64,000 bases of DNA. It comes from Gnetum montanum (Eukaryota; Streptophyta; Gnetopsida; Gnetales; Gnetaceae). The translations under genes were made by a program, and so were the position numbers. The stretch's first letter is position 1. The number at the start of each line of letters is the position of its first letter. Positions 1-11,540 of the stretch are shown in pieces. The stretch lies in NCBI GenBank assembly GCA_015680685.1, contig MNCI01015530.1, positions 400,803 through 464,802 on the forward strand, in the 5' to 3' direction. Under the pieces are notes generated by a model that was given only the letters and a program-made list of their open reading frames with translations, was not told where the DNA came from and made no database searches.

Positions 1-1
1 A

Positions 2-2340
2 GGCTTGTGCAATGCCCTTGCAACATTTCAACGACTAGTTCTAAGCATCTTCCAATAGCAAATAGGAAATGGTGTAGAATTCTTTATGGACGATTTCTCC
101 ACCTATAGAGCAAAATTTAATCAAGCCTTGAACCATTTAGAGAAAATGTTAAAAAGATGTGTAGAAACCAATTTGAGGCTCAACTGATAGAAAAGCCATT
201 TGATGGCCGAAGAAGGCATAGTACTAGGGCACAAAATCTAACACACAGGGATAGAGATAGACCTCGAGAAAATCAAAATTATCCAAGGAATTACCCATCA
301 ATCAAAAATCGTCAAAGATATTTAGTCATTCCTTGGACATACTGGCTACTATAGAATATTTATTGAGAAATTTTCAAAGGTTGCCAAATCATTGGTGGAA
401 TTAATGAAAAAGGACATATCTTTCGAGTGGACCAGGGAATGTGAATTAGCTTTCCAAAATATAAAACAGAAGCTAGTAGAAACACCCATTCTACAAGCTC
501 CTAACTGGTCCAAATTATTCCATGTCATGACTGACATGTCCAACTATGCATTAGGAGCTATACTTCCATAGTTAGATGACTAGAAGCATCCTTATTACAT
601 CTACTATGCAAGTAGAAGTATCACTACTGCACAACTTAACTACACCACCAAAAAGAAAGAATTAATAGTTGTAGTGTTTGCACTAAAAAATTTTAGATAC
701 TATGTATTGGGATATAAAGTATATGTACATACAGATCATAGTGCAATCTGGTTCCTCATGAATAAGCCAATGGTAAGCCCTCGTATCATACGATGGCTTG
801 TAATCTTACAAGAGTTCGATTTAACGATGATCGATAGCAAGGGCACCAAGAATGTAGTTGTTGATCATTTATCTTAGTTGTGATGGGACAACAAAGTGGA
901 TGAGTATCTAATTTTTGATCATTTCTCTGATGAATTCCTCTTTGCTAGTGTAGTGAATAATCAATCACCCATGGAGAAAAACTAGTACAGGATCATTCTT
1001 ACCTATGTCCTGACCCAACAAACACCATAAGAGTTAAACCTTAAGAAGAAACAACATTTTCTTCACCGAGCCAAGTATTTTATGGAGATTAATGGGAAAC
1101 TTTACAAAGTGTGTCCCGATGGCTTGGTTCGATGGTGTGTTCTAGATATAGATCAACTGTAAGTTCTCCAAGACACTCATGAGGGTCCTTGTGGGGGTCA
1201 TTACGATGGGAGACAAACAGCCATCAAGATCCTACTTGTAGGATATTATTGGCCTACATTATTTCAGGATGCCCATCATTTCATCCAATCTTGTGAGTGC
1301 TATCAATGTGATGGGGGAATGACTGCTAGAATGGAGGGTCCGTAATAATGGATTCAACCGTTAGAACCCTTTAACATTTGGGGAATTGATTTTATGGAGC
1401 TGATTACACCAATGTCCAATGGAAAATATTATATTATTGCTGTCATTAATTACCTAACAAAATGGGCCGAAGTAGCTGCTGTTAAAGATTGTACATCATC
1501 TACAGCTACATGATTTGTTCAACAACAAATCATAAATAGGTTTGGTGTGTCGCATGCACTTATTTCAAACAATGGTACACACTTCACAGGTGCAACTTTT
1601 TAGAAATTAATGCAATGCTTAGGGGTTCAGCATAAATTGACTACACCATACCACCTCCAAGCGAACGATCAAGCAAAAGTCACCAACAGGGAGATTACGA
1701 AGATATTGACAAGAACCATTAGCAAGTTTAGGTGAGACTGGAGCACTAAACTAAATGATGCACTTTGGTCATACTGCTTCACATGGAAACTCCCTATAGG
1801 CTACTCTCCCTATGAGTTAGTGTATGGTAAATTACCAACACTTCCTATTCCAACTGAGCTCCATACACTATCCACGGCATGTGACCTCAACCTTGACCTT
1901 GATCTAGCACAGAAACAATGATTCATAACCCTTAACTTGCTAGATAAAAACTAGTTAACTACCCTGTCATCCAAGAAATTGCACAAGGCCTTTAATAAAC
2001 AATGTAATGACCTAAGAATTAGGAAAGTTAAATATCAGCCAGGAGATAAGGTTCTCTACTGGAATCCCACACATGTGCCACAACGTACTAAATTTTAAAC
2101 ACTGTGGAAAAGATCTTATATTATTTATGCAACTTTTCCTTCAAGGGCCATGACAACATACAAACCTAAGAGCCCAGATAAGAAACTTTTGCTTAACATG
2201 TAACAAACCAAACCTTTCCAGGAGCTTAGGACATCCAATACACATGCTACCTCTCTTGATGAACAACCCTGCTCACTATTTCGAATCTCCTCCTTCCAAC
2301 TTAGTCATGGGGGAGATGGCCACTTATGCTAACCATTCTA
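2..2340 (+). pseudogene. pol remnant of element A: RT C-terminus, RNase H, integrase
   Basis: One reading frame (starting at base 2) can be followed for about 2.3 kb with no frameshift but about 21 in-frame stops. It begins in the RT palm (GLCNALATFQR), with the catalytic FMDD box intact near 91-102. RNase H (about 540-890) has HTDHSAIWF and IRWLVILQEFDL. Integrase (about 1080-2110) shows the zinc-binding start (GPCGGHY), WGIDF with the first catalytic Asp, and a GPY/F-like end (TLWKRSYIIY). The second catalytic Asp is Asn (ISNNGTHF) and the catalytic Glu is Lys (QAKVTN), so the integrase would be dead. The frame continues to about 2340. Most stops fall where element B has Gln, Arg or Trp, pointing to C-to-T decay. 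Confidence 0.85.
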
Positions 2341-4054
2341 GGTCCTTAGTTCTTTTTGAATTTTTGTTTTACACATTTTTTTGTTTTACACATTCTTTCA
2401 AATTTTCTTTTTTCTTTTTTTTTTACACCATCATTCATGTTTTTACTGTTTCTTTGTTTGCTTGATTTACTTTTATTCATCATCTAATAAGTGCTCATGA
2501 TGGTGGATTGAATTATATCATATTGATTGCTAATGTTTGGTTTTTACCTTTGAATTATGATGTTGATATTAAGGTATGGTTCTTTTAGTAAAACAGGCAA
2601 TGAGTCCACACCGTCCACTCATCCATACAACTCTATGGTCTCCTTTGGCTTGGAACTGTACAGTCCCCTTTTTCTAAGTAAACTTGTTAATGAATTGGTG
2701 GTTGGGTATTTTTCAAACCAAGGAAAGACTCAAAGGATGAAAAGGGTGTGACTTCAAGGGGATTTGATGCATTGGTGCTAACCATTCTCTTGTGTGCTTG
2801 GATACTTTTTCTTGGGTTTTCCACCATTCTGACATTCTTCAAATATCAAGAAGCTGAGTGAATAAAAATAAGTCTTTGCATGGTGTGTTTCTCATGAAAG
2901 AAAAAAGAAAAAAAAAGAGAGAGAAAAGAGAAAAAAGAGAAAAATGTGAGAATTCAAAGCACACCCCTTAGACATAATAAAGCAATATGGGTTACAAGTA
3001 CTGGTTATGGCACTAGAAATACATGTTACCCATGCCTGAAGGTTCCCTCTAACTAAGGTCCTTTCTTGCTTCCTACTTCTCCATCTCACTCTCCTCAGGA
3101 TGGTGGTCACTCTTTGTGAAGGCATTCCTGTTGCTTCAAAAGGATGGATTGGCCAAGTGTATTGATGCGAGGTCACTAAATGTGGTTGGTTTAAGTGTAG
3201 ATTTGGGATGAAGTGATACTCAGTCATCTTAACCATGAAATACACAAGGGGCTTTACACAACCTTGTTCTTGGGATTCCATTCCATTCTCTCCTCTCCAT
3301 CTTTCTTTTCATTTTCCACCTCATTGCTGGTTTTATCATTAGTCCATTCTGGGTTGATGCATTGTTTTTCTTTGGTGAATTCTTGTGGGTAAGTTTTTAA
3401 CTCTTGCTTCCAAATGACATTCCTAGAGCCTATGGACTCTTTGGTTTCTGGGATTTTCATTGCATAAAAGGCATGAGCCTACTTTGGGAAGGACCCACTG
3501 GCATTCCTTTTTGGTGTAATTGTTAAGTTCTTTTCTTTAAACATTTCCTACAATCAATCATCTCTTGTTTCATCCCCATCCATGACATCTATTTTATTGG
3601 CATTTCCATTGTTATTTTTTTCCATCTTTCTTGTTCCTCATATTTTTCCATATTACAGCTACCAAAGGTTCGCTCTTAGTCATGGAGGCCCTGGCACAAA
3701 TTTTTCAATTTTCTCCATTTTACTATTCACCTAACCCCTACACCTTGGGTAGTCACCTGTGATAAATCTNTAGCATTGGCAACAACACGCTTCATTTTCT
3801 TTCTCTCTCTTTCTCTACAAGCTGCCAAATAAAGGCTTAGATGTGATTTATGAATGAGTGTTCACCACAATGGTCATGAACACTAATGTTGTAATATGCT
3901 TATTGATCCATTCACTAGGCATGTTGAGCATATCATCTCATTCCACCTTCAGTTTTCAATTAGTCAATAATCCCATACCTTCCCAATATTTTATAAAGAA
4001 CTTGTTTCTCTTCTTCTATACTCGAGGACAAGCTTTCATTCAGTCGTGGGGGTA
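2341..4054 (+). other. Non-coding stretch between pol and 3' LTR of element A
   Basis: No convincing gene. The stretch starts with T-rich runs (2390-2430) and holds an AAAAGAGAG-type simple repeat (2895-2945). Athila elements often carry an env-like frame here, but none is readable. The same stretch exists in element B (32565-34464), so it is an inherited part of the family. A single N at 3770 stands where B has about 250 more bases. A 129-codon frame on the minus strand (2892-3281) matches broken sequence in B; its reality is doubtful. Confidence 0.6.
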
Positions 4055-4059
4055 TGATG

Positions 4060-4272
4060 AGAACAGTTACTTTAGCAGTTACTCTAGCAATTACTCTAGT
4101 AGTTATTCTAATTATTAGAGAGGTTACTCTAGTGATTATTCTAATTATTAGAGTGGTTAATCTAGTGGTTACTCTAGTAGTTATTCTAATTATTAGAGTG
4201 GTTACTCTAGCGGTTACTTTACCAATTATTCTAATTATTTGAGCAATTACTCTAATTATTAAAGTAGTTGCT
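4060..4272 (+). repeat. AT-rich tandem array at the U3 start of LTR A
   Basis: Degenerate units of about 15-35 bp built from gttactctag, gttattctaattattag and close variants run for about 210 bp directly before the TATA box. Several units contain the near-palindrome TCTAATTATTAGA. The long frames seen here on both strands (many Thr-Leu-Ile-Ile-Arg repeats) are a by-product of the array and not a gene. Confidence 0.85.
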
Positions 4273-4280
4273 CCCAAGCC

Positions 4281-4290
4281 TATAAATACA
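4281..4290 (+). promoter_or_regulatory. TATA box of LTR A
   Basis: TATAAATACA lies about 225 bp into the LTR, right after the U3 array, where a plant LTR promoter is expected. Element B has TATAAATAAG at the matching place on the minus strand. Confidence 0.6.
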
Positions 4291-5059
4291 ATGCCCAGGC
4301 ACATAATTGGAAGAAGTCTTTTAGCAGAAAAGTAGCAAAACTCTTGTAGTCTATTTGAAAGCTAAAGTATTTTCCAAGTGCCTACAACATGATGTCTAAG
4401 TGTGGATGGATCTTTATTCGAGCATTATGTACCTGAGCACACCTTGTGTATGGCAATACAGATGAGCTCTTTGATTTATCCTTGCAGCACTTGAAATTTG
4501 TTTTCTTACGCATTTCTTTTATTTTATTTTCTTATGCATTTATTTTATTTTATGCACTTTATATTTATGGTATTAGCATAGAAATTCATTTTGATCAATT
4601 AAGCAAATTGTTAAGTTACACAAGCACGACCACTTCAAGCATGTGTGTAATGCTTAGTAACCCAGTAACGATTAGTGTTTGGTAATCCCAGCAATGTTGC
4701 ACTGGTTCAGGATGTGTACCGCAAGTGGGAATGGATGCTGGTGTTAGGATTAGTTAGAACTTAGTTAATGAGTAGTTAAGTTAAATTAGTCACTTAGTTA
4801 CCTCTCTCCTTCCCTACTAGTGTAGGACATAAAAACATAAAAGCTATAAAAATCATATGCCTTAAGCTTACTTAACCATACAATCGTGACATACAGGTAA
4901 GCTTGGGAAGACAACGATCAACCAACCCGTCTTTGTTCCACAAGGGCACACAAGCATTTAGTCCTTGGAATTCGACTAGATCATGCGTGAAACGCTCATA
5001 TTCATATGGTTGAGTGTAGAGGTACCTTGCCGCTCATCAATCTTTAATAAGAATATCAA

Positions 5060-6000
5060 TCATCTAATAGATTCTTTTAGTAGCAGAAAAAAGATCTTGT
5101 GGAATGTTAATCCTATTCAATCTCTTCCAAAGTTTATCTAGATTACCAAAATCATAAGCATTGGAAAAATAAAAAAAATACATAAAAGTCATATGGTTAG
5201 GGCTTTTTGCCTTCTCCATATAAAAATGCAAAGTTATTAGATGGTCTATAGTACAATGATTCCTTCTGAAGCCTACTTGCAATTGAGCATGAAGACCTTA
5301 CATTTTTACCCACAAACTAAATTTATTTTCCAAGATGGTGTCAAACAACTTAGTGAAAACTAAATTGGTTATAATCAATTAGTAATTATTAATATTTTCC
5401 TCATCTCTTTTTTGAAAAGAAAGATTACACAACTAGAACATCAAGAGTGATCCAAACCATGATAAAGCCCTTTCTTAAGAATGTTGCAACTTGCCTTCTA
5501 CACTAATGGACCATTATAGCTAAGAAGCTTTATATATAAACCATTAACAACAACACATTTATGAAAAGATAGTCTTTGAATTCCTGCAAAAACATCATCA
5601 ACAAATAACGTAAGAATCCTAAAGTTATCATGCATAGTAGGGGAGCCTCTTGATTAGAGAGGTTATTCAAAAAGTCTTAATAGTAGATAAGGAAAAATCT
5701 CAACCATTTTGTTTGTCTTGGAAGAAATTCCAAAACCTTTTTGGATTAGATTCAAGCTCACTGATCATTCTTTCCTACCCTTCTTTAATGAACTTCTTTT
5801 TTAAAAATCAAATAAGCTTTCTATAATTCTTCTACATTACAACATACAAATGTGAAGCTAAAACATCTTTACGAACTATTAACCAATCAACACCAAACCA
5901 AGGTTTTCTGTAAGCAAGCCTCTTCTTAATCTGCACTTAAGCAACTATAGTGAAAAGAGCATTAGTCAAATCTAACTCATTTTTATTGTTGACTAACATA
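5060..6000 (-). pseudogene. LINE (non-LTR retrotransposon) ORF2 fragment
   Basis: Read on the minus strand. An upstream part (about 5950-5690) has the endonuclease-RT linker style of plant L1 elements (KPWFGVDWL..., then ELESNPKRFWNFF). A downstream 72-codon open part (5282-5064) has the RT start: QVGFRRNHCTIDHL, a long helix with MEKAKS, then YFFYFSNAYDF where LINEs have a DF-x-KAFD motif. The key Asp-containing motif is degraded (SNAYDF), and several stops and frame breaks lie between the parts. The fragment starts next to the LTR end of element A at 5039, so A may have inserted in or beside it. Only a few hundred codons of an ORF2 of over 1000 codons remain. Confidence 0.65.
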
Positions 6001-9000
6001 CTAGCTACTATTGTTTAAAAGTCTTGGTAAAGGTCTTCTATAAGATGATAAGTTTTGTATTTCTAATAGTGACTATGATGAATTGAAGTAACACTAGTAA
6101 GTTTAAAATGTTTTGGATTTCAAAACCATTGGCACCATCCCTCTCCTCGTTAACACACAACATACACATAACCTGATCCAAAGGATTAAAGAAAAATTCA
6201 AATGTTTTCTTGAGCATTCTCAAGACCCATAGTTGAAAATTCTTTAAAGCCTATATTTACACCATTGAAGCATGTAAAGACCAATTTTATATTTCCCATA
6301 AAAATTAGAAAATTATTAAACTAGCAAGTATAAGAAAATAAAATCCATTCATATTTTTTGTACCTATGAAAGAAATCAGAAATTAAGTTTTAATTATTAT
6401 CCATTCTTTTAAAGTTTGATAACCCTAAACCAAAAATACAAAAGCTAGCAACTCTAAGAAAATAAAATTTGGATAAGCTAATTGAAGATCCTTGAAAAGA
6501 ACTATCAAAAAAGCTAATAGTAGGCATTTTTATTGTATCCTAGGTGGCATGTGTTTTAACATACCTATTCCTTGGATGAATTGCAAACAATATTTTTACT
6601 ATGACCTAAGTACGACTTATAGATATACATACCTAACCCTTGGAATCAAACATTTGACATGCTAACTACAAGCTACATGCTCTAAGTAAGTAAGAAATGC
6701 CTCACCAAAACTACAACTAATAAAGCAATTTTGCCAAAAGTATATTCAATAAAACTTGTTGCAAACCCTACTATCAAATCACTCATAAAAATTGTTATTA
6801 TAGCACACACATCAATGCAATGCTTTTCATTGACACCATGCCTCAAAAATTTATTGGCACATAAGTCAAAGTAGTTTGTAGTGTACCATGACCATAATTT
6901 ATCACCACACACATCAATATAGCACTACATTAATTTTTGTCATTCTTATATGTCAACATAGTTTAAAATGTACCATGCCCAAGATTGATTAGAAGACACA
7001 TCAATATAGCATGAATTAATTTTTGTCATCCTTATGCTATGGTCAAAATACCAATGCCCTTCACTAATGATAGAGAATTTTTTGTTTTTTTGAAATTCCC
7101 TTTATTTCTAGATGAAAAATATTGTCGTAAACTTCTTGTGCATGGTGAAATTGCTAAAAAAAAGCTAAATTTTTAAACTTACCCTTACCATATAACCAAC
7201 CCAACACGTTAATAAACCTTAGACATAATTTTATACCTCAATGTTATGCACTAGAATCGAACTATACAGTATCAAAATATCATATTGACTATACAGTATC
7301 TGGAAAAGTTTCAAGTGGCTCATATTACTAGCAATTAAGTATTCGAAGAAGTTTTGTTGACCAGAAATTCCTTTCAATGGCAAGTCTGGCGCATATCATT
7401 GCATGCATGGATCCGCAATCTTCATATATGATATCATGTTTCTAATTTATCTATTCGTGACAAATTAAGAAACTTAATTCTTATAAAGGCAGATGAATTT
7501 GTTCTAATTTCAGAATTTTATTTTGCATGTACAGATTCCGAGGCCATGGATAATAGGGATGGGAAGTCCATAGAAGAATATCAAGAGTCGAAAACGAATC
7601 CAAGTAAGATTTTCGGAAAAATTAAAGCTGTGTGATGTGTTGTGTTGCTCCAATTGAAGATTCTGTTCTAAGAAGAAGAACAGAGTTCCGATACTGCAAG
7701 GGCTAGTTTTCAGAATATTCTGACAGCTTTGCAATCTATGGCTTAATTTCTTAATTTATAGGCCAACAACATGCTAATCCAATTCTGAGGATTGCTTTTC
7801 ATGGGAAAAAAAATCCAATATTTGGAGTTCTAAATCTCAATTTGTCAAGTTTAAACTTATTTAAAAATTTTAAAAACAAAAATCTAATTTAACTTTTTGT
7901 CCTTTGTAAGGATTCATTAACCAGAAAACACAGGTGAATCTGGTCTTTGTAATCATTTGGTAAGCTTGACACTTCTTTATAATTACAATTTGTGGAATAA
8001 ACTGTTTAAAAGCAACTGCTGATGTAACTCAAATATTTGAGTGGGCTCTCCTTTAACATTCAGTTATTATTAGGCTTTATGAAAGCAATATTATAAAACA
8101 TGATATAATCTATTTTAACTCATACAGCAATACAGAGGTTGAGGATCATTGTTAGAACATTGCATTATTTGTCTTTTAAATTTCATTTTCCTGGCCATCC
8201 CTGATCAGAAGTTTACAACTAAAGCAAGTTAGTAGGTTTAAAATCCTAATTTTCTTAGGAAAGAATAGTATTGTATCTCTACATCAATAACCAATAACCA
8301 GCTAATTCTATTTTTTATATGAAATAATTTTTTTAATAAAAAATACAAAAGAAAATTATTATATATGAAACTAAAATTGATATTTATGGAAATGAAATCT
8401 TAAATAAGTTGTCCTTTGATCCAATTCAATTTTTCTGTTATGCGGTAAATGAGAACCAGTCTAAAATGGTCACAACAACTCAAAAATTATACTTTTGTAT
8501 TTAACTACTCTAGTGGTACAAAGAAATCTGAAGTATGAAACCATAAACTATTTCACTGCCATAACATGACAATTTGTTTTCAAGGAAAAAAGGAAAATAT
8601 AATGCTTCCATTTGCACAACCATAGTCCCATATAGCAGGTTCATCTTTACATATATTTAATTGAAGCTGGTGAGAGTTGATATGGACCACAACTTATGTC
8701 TTTCACTAAACATTGCACAAAAACATAAAATCTTTAAAAGCTATGAAATGAACTACATATTTACATTTAGCATACAAACAAAAACATTACAAAGCTTTCA
8801 TTTTAATATTTTTTTTATCTTTTGATTTTAGATTTGAGACCCCAAATGTAATGAGAAATATAGAAAAACATCCATGGACATGGGATTTAAGAGCAAAGTA
8901 GGATAGTACTCCATTATTACAATTGACATAAAGGACCACCAATGTATAAGTAACTAGGAAACATAATAACTACTAAAATTAAAACTCAGATTTTGTTGCA

Positions 9001-9650
9001 TCTAAAGAACCAAAGGATCTATTGGACAAGCATTACATTTGTATTAAGAAAGTTAATAAATATGAACTCAACAACAATTCAATTAAGAGCAAGATATATT
9101 ACACTAAAGTTTGTTACCATTTCAAACTAACTTATCATAATGTTATTCGTCAAAGATTAATTTCCCTTCAACTATTTTCACTTTCACAAATTTAGGTCCT
9201 CCTTTGATGATATGCCCTGAAGGGAAATATTTGAAGGTTAAGGCTTCTTGAGATGATGATGATGTTCCCATAGTAACCAAAGCATGAGAAGTCTACCCTT
9301 TTCTTAAATGAATAATTTCTATAGTAGGAAGTAACTTTAACCTTTCTATCCTCTTTTCTTTGATGATCATGGAAAAGATTTTGGATTAGATGTGAAACAC
9401 CACCAAGAAAATGCATATTGCATCCTATTTGACATTGTAAACTTCATCCTTAAACTTGAAGTTGGAATTAAATTGTAACATGTGGGGTTTGTAGGCCATG
9501 AGCTACAATCTTACATACCATAACTTTTTAGGGCTGAAAAATGTCTCATAAGTTATTATACCATTACTTCCTGAGTGGAAAAAGTCATGTCATATCTATA
9601 TTTGAGCTTGGAAAGGATGAAAGTGTATTAGGAACTACTAAATTTGGCTT
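6000..9650. other. AT-rich region with no recognised gene
   Basis: No protein family was recognised on either strand; the longest frames are under 80 codons. A less AT-rich patch at 7520-7740 has a short exon-like open stretch (starting SEAMDNRDGKSIEEYQ, after tgtacag) that ends at a stop after about 35 codons; it is too short to call. The region probably consists of decayed transposon DNA. Confidence 0.4.
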
Positions 9651-9689
9651 TTTTGTGGGGATATAGCCCCCTACATTAGAACCACCTAC

Positions 9690-11540
9690 ACCCAACATCG
9701 ATGGTTATAGGTTTTCATTTTTCCAACAAAACCCAGTGTAGTTACCATAGAACTCAGCAGGGCTGTCTCAAGGCTAGTGTTGGAGTTGTGGGAGTTTCTA
9801 TTTTCTCATAAAGCTAGCGTTGAAGTGGATGGGAATTTCATTCTTTAAACAACTCCAATGCTACCCCACCAATTCCAACATAGATTCCAAAATTCTAGTG
9901 TTCCAATAAGGCCAAAGCATATAAGTGAAGCCAGTGTGGTTGAAAAAGTCCATTTACTATTTCTAGTATCTAGAGTGGTTTTGGTGGAGGTGCATGAAAA
10001 CTTACCAGAAATGGATAACTACATTGGAAATCATAGCCTGCCAGACATGGAAATCAAGATAATCTATCAGTAATCATGGTAGAGATTTTGCAGCAAAAAA
10101 CCAGTGACCATGGGACCTATAAATGCTAATCTCAAACACATTGATTAGGCTTTTTTGGTTCTTTCAGCCAGAAAAAACTTTACAACTTTTTGCAACTTTA
10201 AGCACTTGAAACCTTGGGCATTTTTTAAGACTTTTGGAGCAAATTTGCAACTACCTGAGCATTTGGAGACTCTCAGCATAGCACCATTGCAACACCAAAA
10301 GGTTACGTAATAACCTTACCCACTCTTTCACCAATGTTGCACATACCTTACCTCCTTGTAAACAATGTTGCAGATCTAAGCTGAAAACCCCCCAAGGAGT
10401 TTTGATGATTGAAGTTGGGGAGCACATGGATCATGAGATTGACTGTAAATCGCAACCTGTCGACTTCAACAGGCTCCAACCTTTATCTAAGCAACTTCTT
10501 GTGCATTCAAGCACAAAACTTGTACACATTCAAACTCTACTTTTGTTGTAATATTTTTGTTCTCAATAAAGCTTACATTTTATTTATTGTGCAAGTTTGT
10601 TTCAAAGTTAATCTCTATGCTTTCTTTTTAATTGGATATGCATTTTATATAAGTTATTTCTCTTTTTTACACTCCCTAAGTCCTTTAATGATCAATAAGA
10701 TCATCCATGGCACCTTGGATCTTGTTTCTTGGAGGCATTTAGGATCTAGGGTTAAAATTGTTCCTTTTGGAATTTTTGATTTTTTTCAGCAATTTATTTT
10801 TAAGATGCTAAAGTTTTCTGGTGATAGAAGGAGGGCCTTCATCTAAGCTCTTTACGAAATCCTAATTTTTGCACTTTTGAAACAAATTTTTCTAATTTTT
10901 CATAAGTCTAAACTCTTGAAATTCACATTAAAAACTAACCAAAGAAAACTAACATTGTTGTCCATTTTCTTGCAACTAAAACCAAGTGTTATGGTTGCAA
11001 GTGATTTGGGTTTTCATAAAATTTTCATAGTACTTGCTAGATTCTCCAAAGCTAGCATGGTTTCCAATTGAACCTACCTTTGTGTGTTCCAAAGGTCAAC
11101 ATCGCTCTACTTCAACCACCCAATTCCTTTGCTGTGAAATTTTGTGGCACAACTAGTGTTGGTCCCTCCCAAGATTCCAACGTAGCTCTTAAAAAACCAA
11201 AATTTTACATTTACTTTTTTCAAAATAAATATATTCTTTGCCAAGAGGGGGTACCCTAGTGTTGTTGGGCAAGACAATCATTAATTGTTTACCCCCCTTC
11301 CCCCCTCTCAGCATAACCCCTACTGGCAAAGTTAGCATAGTTACTTTTACCAACATCAAAAGTGTAGTGTGCACCCCTATCACCGTAACTTACACTACAT
11401 CAATTGTTGTAGTTTCCATCATTTTCTAGGCAATTCCACTTGCTGGAAATTTTTCGTTTAATTAATTAAAAGATGTTTCTTATATCAAATTCAAAACTAC
11501 TGACAATGTTTTTTAGCTAGTCCATGGTTTTTCCCCTTGA
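9690..11540 (+). other. Probable 5' LTR and leader of element I
   Basis: This stretch precedes a gag region on the same strand. It holds repeated short phrases (ctagtgttggagttg, tagcgttgaagtg and variants at 9770-9900), a TATA-like CCTATAAATGC at 10118 and an AATAAA at about 10565, the order expected for U3, promoter and polyadenylation region. I could not fix the LTR ends or a primer-binding site, so the boundaries are approximate. Confidence 0.35.

Larger units (their letters stand above)
1..5039 (+). mobile_element. Element A: 3' part of an Athila-like Ty3/gypsy retrotransposon
   Basis: The window opens inside the reverse transcriptase. The order RT, RNase H, integrase, 1.7 kb of non-coding DNA, LTR shows a Ty3/gypsy element read on the plus strand. 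The closest copy in the window is element B (31689-41425, minus strand); the two can be followed side by side from RT to LTR. The 3' LTR follows a G-rich tract (gtgggggta at 4047-4054), which fits a polypurine tract. The lineage is called Athila-like from the RT and RNase H sequence style and from the tRNA-Asp type primer site of sibling B. The 5' LTR, gag and protease lie outside the window. The left target duplication cannot be seen; the right flank begins atctt at 5040. Confidence 0.85.
4055..5039 (+). repeat. 3' LTR of element A (985 bp)
   Basis: It begins TGATGAGAAC directly after a G-rich tract and ends CGCTCATCA, giving TG...CA termini. The end matches the LTR ends of B (40674, 31689) and D (25094) in reverse complement, including the shared ggtaccttgccactcatca-like tail. 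A TATA box (TATAAATACA at 4281) sits after a repeat-rich U3 start. The 5' partner LTR is outside the window. Confidence 0.85.

Noticed and set aside
3960-4304. Long frames on both strands with repeated Thr-Leu-Ile-Ile-Arg or Val-Thr-Leu units
   Set aside because: They come from the AT-rich tandem array at the U3 start of LTR A; the array explains the open frames on both strands.
7505-7745. Exon-like patch after tgtacag
   Set aside because: Only about 35 codons before a stop, no recognisable family and no partner exon.
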